The position numbers and the translations under genes are program-made. DNA of 64,000 nt, taken from NCBI GenBank assembly GCA_039105265.1, contig JAPFFF010000014.1, forward strand, positions 2,480,001-2,544,000, in the 5' to 3' direction. Positions 1 through 9,370 of this stretch are shown here, in pieces. The number at the start of each line of letters is the position of its first letter. Position 1 is the stretch's first letter. Below the pieces are notes generated by a model. That model searched no databases. It was given only the letters and a program-made list of their open reading frames with translations, and was not told where the DNA came from. This stretch comes from Tritrichomonas musculus. Lineage: Eukaryota; Parabasalia; Tritrichomonadida; Tritrichomonadidae.

Positions 1-46
1 ATTTAATGATTTTATTTTAAAAATCAATTTTTTATTTTTGTTATAA

Positions 47-685
47 ATGAGTCAACCAACTGAACAAACACAAATTGAAAATGCTGAAGCTGAATTTGAA
101 CCTTTGAAAGGTTTTGAAAGTGATTATGAAATTCAAACAACTTTCCCTTATAACATCAAGAATAAGAAAACAGGAAAAATAATAGCTGAAGGTGAATACA
201 GACAAAATGTTTATCCGTGTGTAAACCTAAATAACAAAATATATTATAAACATATTCTTGTAGCAAAGCAATTTATTGAAAACCCTAATAATCTGCCACA
301 AGTCGACCATAAGAATAGAATCAAAACTGATTATCATCTTGATAATTTACGATTTGTATCAAGTTCAGAGAATAATAAAAATAAATCAAATTATAAAGGT
401 ATTCAATATGAATTCATTGATGACATACCTGATGATGCAATTGTTATTGATTTCTATGAAACAAAGACAGAAAGGAAAGAATTTGAAGAAAACACGTATT
501 ATTACTACCATGATGATACTAATAATGAAGACATTTTTTATGCAAAGATTACTGATAATATTTATAAAATTCTTCATATCAATACAAATAAATCAGGTAA
601 TGAATTTATTTCAATGAACGATATAAATAATCAAAAAGTTAGCGTATATATTAATAGATTCAAACATCAACATGATTTGATTTGA
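47..685 (+). CDS. HNH homing-endonuclease-like protein (NUMOD4/HNH type)
   Basis: This 212-aa protein begins with a NUMOD4-like segment (GFESDYEI near residue 22) that normally binds DNA. It is followed by an HNH-type core with the pattern VDHKNRIKTDYHLDNLRFV (about residues 84-103), which includes the conserved D-H and N. This layout is known from phage, giant-virus and mobile-element homing nucleases. A second, clearly related protein lies in element 2 at 23784-24509; both end in VYVNRFK. The gene follows a T-rich box (TTTTTTATTTTTG) about 7 nt before the ATG, like many genes of these elements. Whether it cuts DNA is unknown. Confidence 0.8.
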   Translation: MSQPTEQTQIENAEAEFEPLKGFESDYEIQTTFPYNIKNKKTGKIIAEGEYRQNVYPCVNLNNKIYYKHILVAKQFIENPNNLPQVDHKNRIKTDYHLDNLRFVSSSENNKNKSNYKGIQYEFIDDIPDDAIVIDFYETKTERKEFEENTYYYYHDDTNNEDIFYAKITDNIYKILHINTNKSGNEFISMNDINNQKVSVYINRFKHQHDLI

Positions 686-691
686 TTTGAT

Positions 692-1093
692 TTACTCTTT
701 GAATACAGCTAATGTTCTTTCATCAATGATACTTGTAATGATTCCAACAGTCATACGTTTTATTTTTGATGTTATCGCTGTCTCACCTGAAAGAACTTTC
801 AGCTTATTGTCTTCATTATCGATAAACACCTCATCACCGATTGAATAACATGATGAATCATTAACTTTCACAAGATAATCACCATGACTTGAGAATGTGA
901 TACATTTATTTTTGTCATCGATTCTCACACATATGCCGACATACTCTTTCCATGTTCCTGATGTCTTGACACTACAAATACAATCAGTTGTATCATCTGT
1001 TGTTGAAGGTATCCATTCATCACCAACATGTTTGTAAACCTTTCCTGTCATATACACAGGAGAACCAATAACGAAATCACTAACAGAGTTCAT
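692..1093 (-). CDS. Small DUF2190-like protein, possible virion decoration protein
   Basis: This 133-aa all-beta-looking protein starts MNSVSDFVIGSPVYMTGKV and has repeated short strands (GICVRIDD, GDYLVKVN, IGDEVFID) and a VGIITSIID ending. The pattern of setting a property, its validity and its version resembles DUF2190-type phage head decoration proteins, but the resemblance is by eye only. It lies 70 bp downstream of the fibre-like gene on the same strand, which would fit a structural module. The open frame extends upstream of this Met without another ATG. No signal peptide or membrane segment is seen. Confidence 0.5.
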   Translation of the reverse strand: MNSVSDFVIGSPVYMTGKVYKHVGDEWIPSTTDDTTDCICSVKTSGTWKEYVGICVRIDDKNKCITFSSHGDYLVKVNDSSCYSIGDEVFIDNEDNKLKVLSGETAITSKIKRMTVGIITSIIDERTLAVFKE

Positions 1094-1162
1094 TGATGAT
1101 TCAATCGGAGAGTAATGTGTGATTGTTGTGTTTGATTGCGTACCGTAAATAGCAGCCTTGAA

Positions 1163-3607
1163 TTATGCTAAATATGCTGGTACCATGATTTGTCTTGAAT
1201 ATATTTGTCTAGCATCTAATAATTCTTGAGTAGTTGTCCAATAATATTCAGCCATTGGGACACTATATGTAAGTGGTCTTCCTGATGATAAATCAAGAAT
1301 TTCTTCATAATACGCTGAATATTGGAAATTATCAAAATATATAGTTCTTTGATATAATAATATTACTATGTTATGGGGATTTGCAGCTGTATCATAAAAT
1401 AATATCCTTATTTCATTTCTTTCTGCATGATTTCCGACTATGTATTCCAGTTTAATTGCGTTATTTATAATTTTTAGATATTGAATTGATATATCAGCAC
1501 CCTCCGTAAATGGACCGCAATCAATTGCACATTTTTTTATTAATTGTTCTTCTGTTATGACATTTGACTTCAAAGCATATTTATTATCACATTCTGATTT
1601 AGTTAAATATTCAGCTAAACATTCAGGTATTTGACATTTAAATACAACTCCAGATAATATTAATGAAGCTAGATTAGTTATTGGTTTCTCATTTTTTTCG
1701 AATATACCATACAATTCATTATAATAAAATCTATCGAAATCAGTAGTTTCAAGTGAATTATTTATTAAATCAGCTGAAGTATAAACATTGTTTGTTAATA
1801 ATTCATTTAATGAACTCTTCAATGCATACTTACCTTCTGCAACTGTTTTCGTTTCATACTTATCTAATTCATAAGCCAATTCATCCTCATCAACAAACTT
1901 CTCATCAGCTTGTGCACTAGTATAATACGGTGTCAAATCAACATCTTTAATATCACTCTTCAATGCATAATTATTTGTTATGTGATTCATATTTGGTATA
2001 CAATATTCATCATAAACTTCAGGCTTGTATGAATAGCTTACTGATTCTAAATCGACAACCCAATTTCCATTATATCTGAATACTCCGTCATAATAGAAAT
2101 AATAAATAGAAAAAGTATTTTCACCTTTCTTGTAATGATAATATTCAAGTTCTTCTCCATCAAATAAATATTCTCCTGAAATATCTTCATTATTACAAGA
2201 ACCTTTAACTATTAATGATGATTTCTTTAATATGTTGCATAAATCTCCGTCTAAATTTGTGATATAAGTTTGTTTATCATCATCATTGGTTGTTCCGTTT
2301 ATGAATTTTGTAGCGATTGATAATTCTTGAGTTATATATTCGTTTGATAATATATCTTCTTTCTTCATATAATCCTGGAGACTCGTAAGCTTTGCATATT
2401 CATCAAGATTAATCAAATCCATTGCTTTAGTTACTGCCATGGATGATAATATATATGATGCTTGTGCTGATAGCGGTTTATCATCATTCAACAATTTCTG
2501 TTGAACTTCTTCTGTTGGTTCTTCATTCGGATTCAATTGTAGTTCATTATTTTTGAGTACTTCTGGTATATCTGTTTTCAATGCATACTTACCTTCTGCG
2601 ACTGTTTTCGTTTCATACTTATCTAATTCATAAGCCAATTCATCCTCATCAACAAACTTCTCATCAGCTTGTGCACTAGTATAATACGGTGTCAAGTCAA
2701 CTGGTTCTGGTATATCACTCTTCAATGCTAATCTTTCTTCTGTTTCTGCTAATGTTATTGTTATTGGAAGGTATTGATATCTATCATAAATTGCTCCACT
2801 AACTTCATCCCACACTAATTCAAAATACTCCCCTTCACTATCAAATCCTTCAGCTTCATGTTGTTTAACGTTATATTCATCATCTGCATATAATTCATTT
2901 GTCTTAAATCTGATATCAAAATGGAATATATCACCACTATTGTCTACTTTATAACCAACCAAATGTGTACCTTCTTTGAACGGTAAAACGTGAGATGTAT
3001 CCATTCCGTTTTCTTCATATTCTTCTGGTATTGGACCTGTATTAGGAAACATATATGTCTTAGTTTCAATTGTGTATTCAGTTGATACATTCAAATTATC
3101 TCTCGTGATGTAATTCTTCAAATCATCTTTGGGAACATAATGTCTGGCACAAGAATCCAAAGCCTCCTGAAGACCTTCATTAGCCGCCATACTTGTTAAA
3201 CACATTGATGCTTTAGCTGATAATGGTTTAACATCATCAGCCATCAATTTCTGGAAAACTTCTTCGGGTAATTGTTCCTTTGGGTTCAATTGCAACTCAC
3301 TATTTTTGAGTACTTCTGGTATATCCGTCTTCATTGCATATCCCTTTAATGCTTCATTTATTTTTGTCGTCAATGATGTTTCATTAATCAAGTCATCAGG
3401 TATATCAGTTGATAAAGCGTAATTGTTGATAACATAATCACGCAATCCGTTAACAGCTTCATTCAATTGTTCCTCTGTGATTCCATTTCCGTTTGATGAA
3501 TCACCTTTGATAACATAATTGTCTGCATATCTTTTAATGTACTCGTTAATCAATCCGTCAATGGTATTTGTTTTTGTTACGTGCCCGCTCTGCTCAATCG
3601 TAAACAT
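1163..3607 (-). CDS. Fibre-like repeat protein with phage-type modules (814 aa)
   Basis: This protein is built of repeated blocks. ALKTDIPE or ALKSDI-type linkers recur. The block VDLTPYYTSAQADEKF plus its following residues occurs twice, and a block with ELQLNP...KPLSA.AS occurs twice. Linkers of this sort are typical of phage tail fibres and other elongated trimeric virion fibres. The element 2 counterpart (28151-33310) uses the same modules. The role as an attachment or surface fibre is inferred. The start Met lies 22 bp from the divergent gene at 3630, so the two share a very short promoter region. No membrane segment is obvious. Confidence 0.65.
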   Translation of the reverse strand: MFTIEQSGHVTKTNTIDGLINEYIKRYADNYVIKGDSSNGNGITEEQLNEAVNGLRDYVINNYALSTDIPDDLINETSLTTKINEALKGYAMKTDIPEVLKNSELQLNPKEQLPEEVFQKLMADDVKPLSAKASMCLTSMAANEGLQEALDSCARHYVPKDDLKNYITRDNLNVSTEYTIETKTYMFPNTGPIPEEYEENGMDTSHVLPFKEGTHLVGYKVDNSGDIFHFDIRFKTNELYADDEYNVKQHEAEGFDSEGEYFELVWDEVSGAIYDRYQYLPITITLAETEERLALKSDIPEPVDLTPYYTSAQADEKFVDEDELAYELDKYETKTVAEGKYALKTDIPEVLKNNELQLNPNEEPTEEVQQKLLNDDKPLSAQASYILSSMAVTKAMDLINLDEYAKLTSLQDYMKKEDILSNEYITQELSIATKFINGTTNDDDKQTYITNLDGDLCNILKKSSLIVKGSCNNEDISGEYLFDGEELEYYHYKKGENTFSIYYFYYDGVFRYNGNWVVDLESVSYSYKPEVYDEYCIPNMNHITNNYALKSDIKDVDLTPYYTSAQADEKFVDEDELAYELDKYETKTVAEGKYALKSSLNELLTNNVYTSADLINNSLETTDFDRFYYNELYGIFEKNEKPITNLASLILSGVVFKCQIPECLAEYLTKSECDNKYALKSNVITEEQLIKKCAIDCGPFTEGADISIQYLKIINNAIKLEYIVGNHAERNEIRILFYDTAANPHNIVILLYQRTIYFDNFQYSAYYEEILDLSSGRPLTYSVPMAEYYWTTTQELLDARQIYSRQIMVPAYLA
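1812..2700. repeat. Pair of near-identical ~125-bp direct repeats inside the fibre-like gene
   Basis: The stretches at about 1818-1941 and 2577-2700 match almost base for base and encode the same DLTPYY...AEGKYALK block. They are more alike in DNA than the weaker repeat pairs in the same gene, which suggests recent duplication or gene conversion. Confidence 0.85.
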
Positions 3608-3629
3608 TCAATTTATTAGAAACTAAACA

Positions 3630-5924
3630 ATGTCAAAACAAGATAAAAATAATTCATCTGATAGCTTTGAATTAGATTTGAGTAATATTGATGATGAAAC
3701 TATATTTGACAGTGAGGTGCCTAAACCTGATGATGATGACGATGAACTAGAGGACCCGATAGATTATTTTAAGAACACGTTTCTCAGTACATATAAACTA
3801 GAACACCCCAATGATTTAATTAATTTGTTGTATTTGATACAAAACAATGAATATATAGGAAGAAGTGTGGGAAAGATTCGTGAAATGAAAGTCAAGTTTC
3901 GTCGATTTGTTTCATTGATAAACAAAATCAATGCAGGTATTAAAAGCAAAGGTAATCAATTCCTTAGTTTAAGAGAGTACACAACAGATAAAAAAAGCTT
4001 TGAAACAATCATCAATTACTTTAATATTGTTGTCAACGATGATTTAAATTATAGCTCTGACGGTTTTCGTTCATCACCCATCAAACCACCGAGAAAGAGT
4101 CAAACACCACAAACCAACAAAGGAAGAAGAAAGAGAACAAGCATACATGAACCAACACTTGATACTAATAAACGAAGAACACCAAGAAGAAAACGCATAA
4201 CTCCGAGTGATGATGAAAATGACTCGACAATACAATTGCCTAAAGACAGTGAAGATTCATTACTTAATATAACATTAAGCGAATCAGATTCTGAGTCATT
4301 AATATTGAAAAACGATGATTTATCTGATTCTTTTATTGAACCATCAAAGGAACACAATAAAAATAATTTTTCAACTAATAAAATGGCAGACGACAACAAC
4401 AATAATAACGGACCTCTTCAATCATTATATGATGATGAATTAGATGATTGGCACGATGATAATGAAGCAGCAACCGAAGCATACAGATATACAAGAACAC
4501 CTGCAAAACAACCATACAAATATGTTGATAATGAAGAAGAAGCACAAGAAATTAAATCACCTTTTGCAAGGAAATACAAAGGATATGCAGAAGATAACAA
4601 AGCAGAAGATGAACAACTTGATGAATTAATAAGAAATGCAAGGCGACCTACAAAGAATACTCGTGGACGACGTGATAATAAAGATATGCCGCATGTTAAC
4701 TCAACATTAAAGGATTCATTTGACAAGCTTGAAATACCTCGTGTCGGTGGTAATATATCCTATTACAGAGATAAATTTATTGATATGATTATTAACGGAA
4801 ACTTCAGAATCAAATACATTCCGAATGCAGCTTGTCGTGATACAGCTATTGAATACTGTAAGAATTCAGTTGATAAAGACGGTAAACCAAGATATCGTTT
4901 ATTACCAGAAAATGCCAAAGACCCGTTAGGAAACTCAATAACAGACTTGAACGGTGATAAAGTTGATGATGTTATTTTAATTGATAGGAACGGTAATCCT
5001 TCAATCATTAACGGATACAAGCTTGTATTTGCTTCTCCTTACAAGAAAGTTTGGAAATCTGTTATTAAAACAAAACAAGAAAGAAAAGAAATGCCGTTCA
5101 ATAAATGGATTCAAACATTATTTGATAAAGATATCAAGAAAATTGATTGGGATGCTGGTCAATACAAATTAACAAAGGGAAAAGAAATGCAAGAGCTAGA
5201 AAATTATTACGGTCCTATGGGTCTGGGAAAAGCAAGAGTCGGCAAACGTATTACACCAAATTCTTATTGGTCATCAATCTTTTCTAAAGTCTGGAAAGTG
5301 TATTGGAATGACGAACAATTCTTTGTATTATCTCCTTTGAAGAAACTCATCAATTACCTTGCTGTATCAAATATGTTATTTGCTTATCTCTTTGATGCTC
5401 CTTTCAAAGAACTAATTCAAGACAATAAGTTCAATGGAAAGATATTAACATATGAACAATGGGCATATTGGAAACAACAGAACAATAAAGAATATGTTTC
5501 AGTATTAGGAAAGAATGTTCAATCATATGTTGAGAAGATTATTGATAAAGCTATTGATATCACATCAGGAGAATTAAAGGCTGAACCAAGCCATTGGGGT
5601 AAACAATTTACTGAATTAATGCATTACATTGATTATGTTGTCTTTGGTGTTGGTTTCAATGTTGATGTAAGTAAGCAAGAAGGATATAACAGGTTGAAAC
5701 GAAATGCAGAAGGAATTAAAGAAGCAGCGCCAGAAGATATTAAGAACGTTAAAGATAATTTCATTAAACGAATTACTGCAGCAATAGAAAGAGATATATA
5801 TCCAAATTGTGGATACACAGCATTCAAAGCACAACTTAAAGAAAGCAAATTGCAGAACAAAAATAAATATGATAATTTTGCTGTAAATCTTAAACCATTA
5901 CATCAAAGAATGAATAATGAATAA
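3630..5924 (+). CDS. Unknown element 1 protein, 764 aa, acidic/disordered N half
   Basis: I do not recognise a family. Residues 1-250 are acidic and low in complexity, with DDDDDE runs, basic patches such as PRRKR and long serine/aspartate stretches. An internal MADDNNNNN segment near residue 252 could be a secondary start. The C-terminal half (about 360-764) looks globular, with aromatic-rich segments such as YWNDEQFFVLSPLKKL and FTELMHYIDYVVFGVGF. The size and layout would suit a replication-associated or structural protein, but nothing decides it. It is transcribed divergently from the fibre-like gene across a 22-bp gap. No counterpart is evident in element 2. Confidence 0.7.
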   Translation: MSKQDKNNSSDSFELDLSNIDDETIFDSEVPKPDDDDDELEDPIDYFKNTFLSTYKLEHPNDLINLLYLIQNNEYIGRSVGKIREMKVKFRRFVSLINKINAGIKSKGNQFLSLREYTTDKKSFETIINYFNIVVNDDLNYSSDGFRSSPIKPPRKSQTPQTNKGRRKRTSIHEPTLDTNKRRTPRRKRITPSDDENDSTIQLPKDSEDSLLNITLSESDSESLILKNDDLSDSFIEPSKEHNKNNFSTNKMADDNNNNNGPLQSLYDDELDDWHDDNEAATEAYRYTRTPAKQPYKYVDNEEEAQEIKSPFARKYKGYAEDNKAEDEQLDELIRNARRPTKNTRGRRDNKDMPHVNSTLKDSFDKLEIPRVGGNISYYRDKFIDMIINGNFRIKYIPNAACRDTAIEYCKNSVDKDGKPRYRLLPENAKDPLGNSITDLNGDKVDDVILIDRNGNPSIINGYKLVFASPYKKVWKSVIKTKQERKEMPFNKWIQTLFDKDIKKIDWDAGQYKLTKGKEMQELENYYGPMGLGKARVGKRITPNSYWSSIFSKVWKVYWNDEQFFVLSPLKKLINYLAVSNMLFAYLFDAPFKELIQDNKFNGKILTYEQWAYWKQQNNKEYVSVLGKNVQSYVEKIIDKAIDITSGELKAEPSHWGKQFTELMHYIDYVVFGVGFNVDVSKQEGYNRLKRNAEGIKEAAPEDIKNVKDNFIKRITAAIERDIYPNCGYTAFKAQLKESKLQNKNKYDNFAVNLKPLHQRMNNE

Positions 5925-6065
5925 TTAATTTAAATCAAAACCTCCATTATTGTTATTATTATTATTATTATTATTTTTGTCATTTGGGTCTGAAACGATT
6001 CTAAAACTATAACGTTTTGTTGATTGTGGTTGTTTCTTCTGGTCTTGCTGATTATCAAGTGAAGT
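5925..6065. other. Intergenic spacer with (TTA)n microsatellite
   Basis: This short spacer between convergent genes holds an ATT/TTA trinucleotide run near 5949-5975. No gene is seen. Confidence 0.6.
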
Positions 6066-7046
6066 TTACAAGTCTTCAAAAGTATCATTATTTATGTTTT
6101 GTTGTCGTCCAGAATAATTTGATGTCTTATTAGGATTTGGTGTTTCAAAATAAAAGCCTTGTGATTGATTTTGATTTCCTACATGCCAATCGTCTTCAAT
6201 TTCCATAGGTTCATAGCTTGTTGGATAATTTGGTTTTGTACTTATGGCTGATGCTGAAAAATGAACTTTGTTATCATTTTCTTTTGATTTATGCTTTCTT
6301 GGTGGATTGGGAGTTAATGATTTAATATTTTCTGTTGTTTCATTTTCTGTTGTTTCGTTATCAGGTTTTATATTTGGTTTGAATATAGGATATTCAGTGA
6401 ATATAGTATCATTTCGAAAACCTAAATGTGTAGGTTTCTTCGGTTTATAATTTGTATTTTGATTTAAATCGTTCATTGTTTGTATTCTAATATCATTGGT
6501 GTCAGAACCTGGTTCTGTGTTATCAATGAAATCAATTATCGGTATTAAGTTTGGATTATCATAAACGGTGAATGATATATATGTTTTATTTGCATTAGGA
6601 TTATAGCCTATATCAGCTGCAGTTATTATATTATTAAATGCATTCATGAATACCTCATAAGTAAAAGCGAAATTTACTCTATTAAAATAAGCTTCACCAT
6701 CATATTCTACATAATAATTTGTTATATCTTTAGGTGTGTTATCATTTAATAATACAAATACAGGTTCTTGAAATCCTGGTAGTATCTTTCGTATAAATAT
6801 GTATGACGGACTATAAATTCCATCACCAATTAAATATAACATCCATGCAGGTCTAGTCGTTAATGTTGTACCTTTATGAAAACTTTGAACTTGCCTCGGA
6901 AATGTAAAAGTTGATGGAAAAATATAAATTGACCTTGATTCAGTAGTCGTAATCATAGCAAATGCAATCGGTGCTACACCATTAATTTTATAATTGCTCA
7001 TATCAGCCAATTGATTCGGATTTAAATAAAATACATGAGAATCCAT
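6066..7046 (-). CDS. Unknown element 1 protein, 326 aa, proline-rich C tail
   Basis: I do not recognise a family. The first 200 residues look beta-rich and globular (IYIFPSTFTFPRQVQ, YISFTVYDNPNLIPIIDF). The last 110 are polar and rich in Asn, Pro and Thr, and look disordered. It is the first of a minus-strand run (7409 to 6066) downstream of the integrase, with a 12-bp gap to the next gene. A virion role is possible from the neighbourhood only. The penton-like protein of element 2 does not align with it convincingly. Confidence 0.65.
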   Translation of the reverse strand: MDSHVFYLNPNQLADMSNYKINGVAPIAFAMITTTESRSIYIFPSTFTFPRQVQSFHKGTTLTTRPAWMLYLIGDGIYSPSYIFIRKILPGFQEPVFVLLNDNTPKDITNYYVEYDGEAYFNRVNFAFTYEVFMNAFNNIITAADIGYNPNANKTYISFTVYDNPNLIPIIDFIDNTEPGSDTNDIRIQTMNDLNQNTNYKPKKPTHLGFRNDTIFTEYPIFKPNIKPDNETTENETTENIKSLTPNPPRKHKSKENDNKVHFSASAISTKPNYPTSYEPMEIEDDWHVGNQNQSQGFYFETPNPNKTSNYSGRQQNINNDTFEDL

Positions 7047-7058
7047 TTTGAATAGTCA

Positions 7059-7409
7059 TTAATAAATCAAAAGACAACTGAATATAAATGATTCAGGTTC
7101 AATAACGTTTCCTTTCATGTCTGTGAACCATAAATGATACTCTTTTTTTGTGTTGTTCAGACATTCATATTTTCGATATTTCGTTTGTCGTCTGTTAGCA
7201 AGCATTATGAAATGGTCGCAGAAAGGCATGAATTCAACTATATCTGAATGAACCATCAAATCACCGACAATATGTTGATTGACAACAGCACCACAATACT
7301 GAACAACAATGTACTTCTTGTTGCGACTATAAACGAAATCATTAGGAAGATTAAAATCTTTTGATTGTGTGTGATAGTATCGTTTTGTGATTGCTTGTTT
7401 AGCTTTCAT
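7059..7409 (-). CDS. Unknown small element 1 protein, 116 aa
   Basis: This basic protein starts MKAKQAITKRYYHTQ. It contains short strands such as YIVVQYCGAVVN and FCDHFIMLANRR and ends in a hydrophobic SFIFSCLLIY segment. Its start overlaps the 3' end of the integrase gene by 11 bp on the same strand, so the two are likely co-transcribed. No family is recognised. The His/Cys content is low, so a zinc finger is unlikely. Confidence 0.55.
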   Translation of the reverse strand: MKAKQAITKRYYHTQSKDFNLPNDFVYSRNKKYIVVQYCGAVVNQHIVGDLMVHSDIVEFMPFCDHFIMLANRRQTKYRKYECLNNTKKEYHLWFTDMKGNVIEPESFIFSCLLIY

Positions 7410-9312
7410 TTTGCGTTTTATAAGTCAAAAAGAATATTCTATAATCATCATTCAAAGCATCTATTGATGAACAAAAATATTTTGTGTACATGATAGGAAC
7501 TGTTATTATTGTTTTATTCTTCAGTGTTTTGTTAGTTTGACGTAAAGGATTTAATAGTTTACATTTAACGTTTCCAGACTCATAACAAATGAATTCAGCG
7601 AGTTCATTGAACACTCTTCTTCGTTTTTCATGTTTCTTTTCTGTTTTTCCGTAATCGGTGTGAATGAGTATTATATTTTTGGGCTTGTATGACAGAAGAC
7701 CTTTAAATCTTTGTTTTTGTTGAATCTCTTTCAATTGCATTGATTTCGCTCTTATGTACTGCCATTCAAAGTAGCGGTCATCTTGCATCTGTTGAGGTGT
7801 AAGATAAATGTATTTTGATTGTCGTTTGTCAAGGTATTCATCAGTTTCTTCGTCAAATGATGTGTATAAAGGATTCAATAAACGAAGAGATGAATGAGGT
7901 GTGTTATTGTACCATGCAACCGTTTGTTGTATCAATACATTGTTTGTCATTCGTTGTTGTGATTGACCGAAAGCATTTCGTAATGTTCTGATTACTGCAT
8001 CAACACATTTATGTGCATTCGTGAAAGGTGAATCATCAATGATTAACTTTATTTTGTTTGGTGCTTTGAATTTAATTGTATGTTTGTTTGATTGATATCT
8101 TTGCTCTTCACCGTTGCAATAACTTTTGAATGCATTTGATATAAAAGCCTTTTCACCATCACATTTAATAGAGTCCCACAAAGAAGTCTCAGGTCGCCAG
8201 TAAATGTATACATTTTCATATATATATAAGACTAACATAAAAACATTTATTTTTTATGAATAAGCATAGGTTAACAAAGAACCTCATGTTTATCATGAAA
8301 TTCAGAAAATTATGAATAGCATAACTTTTTCAGAGAAATATTCATTTTTTCATGAAAACCTGAGATTTCCAAATAAACCTGAGATTTCCAAAATAAAATT
8401 TTGAATAGAAAATTTTATCTTATGATTCGAATAATGTAAACTATCAAGCAATATATAAAAATACAAATATTGCATTTGATCTCTTTACAAGATTCTCTTA
8501 AAGCATAAAAAAGCATTTATTATATGATATCATTATTCATTTACTTAAAAAATCATACAAAAATATAAAAAAGCAATAATTAAAAGTTTATAATGTCAGC
8601 TAAAGCAAATAAATAATGATAAAATGATTTTGGAGCCAAAAATGTTGATGACTATAAAAAAATGTACGTTTTAATCGAACTTTTTCATAATGAATAAACC
8701 ATTCAATTTATTTTGGAAACCTCAGGTTTATTTGGAAATCTAAGGTTTATCATAGAAATCTACAATTTTTTATATAAATCTAATATATTCGTATATAATT
8801 GAAGTAATCAGTAAACCTTATGTTCATGAGATACCTTAGGTTATTTTGAAAATGTAATTATTTCTACGTAAACCTTGTATTATCCACAAAAAAAAGAGGT
8901 TTATTGAGAAAGTTAGGTTTATTGTAAATGTATAAATATCCATAAATAACCTATGCTTTCCGGGCCATCTGAGACTTCTTTGTGGGACTCTAATTGTTTC
9001 AATTCTGATATTTCTTTTATTGACTAGTTTATCAATTACTTTGATTACATAATACTCAGACTTGTAATCAATTGGTTCAACAATTAGGTATTTGGTGTTT
9101 ACATTGATAAGAACAAGATAAGCTTTGTTTAATGCAAACATTATATCCATTTCCCAACAGTGAGGCTCAAATGAGAAGTCAGGTTTTGATAGTTTCTTTA
9201 CTGTTTTCAATTGGTAATCTGGTATGTATGGCTCGGTTTTAATTTTTGTGTCTTTGATGTATTTGTATTTAGATTTGAAAGGATAATTGATTGATTCTTT
9301 GTAGTCTTCCAT
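7399..9312 (-). pseudogene. DDE (rve) integrase of element 1, split by an 822-bp insertion
   Basis: The gene is in two pieces: the N part at 9312-8992 and the C part at 8169-7399. The N part carries the first catalytic Asp in CWEMDIMFAL and the beta-strand region LVLINVNTKYLIVEP. The C part resumes with the second Asp in KCDGEKAF. The pattern ends with HKCVDAVIRTLRN and WYNNTPHSSLRL, typical of Polinton integrases. The position of the usual third acidic residue reads VD before AVIRTL, so an Asp stands where Glu is expected. Removing the insertion with one target copy leaves the frame open, so the break is recent. The split gene should not make a working enzyme. Confidence 0.85.
8170..8991. 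mobile_element. 822-bp MITE-like foldback element inside the integrase
   Basis: The termini are a perfect 23-bp inverted repeat (8170-8192 and 8969-8991) starting AGAGTCCCAC. It is flanked by AAT on both sides (8167-8169 and 8992-8994); read instead as a TA duplication, the ends shift by one base. Subterminal inverted repeats of an AAACCTGAGATTTCC-type motif lie near 8350-8392 and 8715-8755. No coding capacity is seen. The interior is AT-rich with recurrent CCTGAG/CTCAGG motifs. It is probably non-autonomous and mobilised by a cut-and-paste transposase. Confidence 0.85.
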
Positions 9313-9370
9313 TTGAATCGCAAAAATAAAGCATTCATTAATGATGATTATTTAATGAAAATCAATTTGT

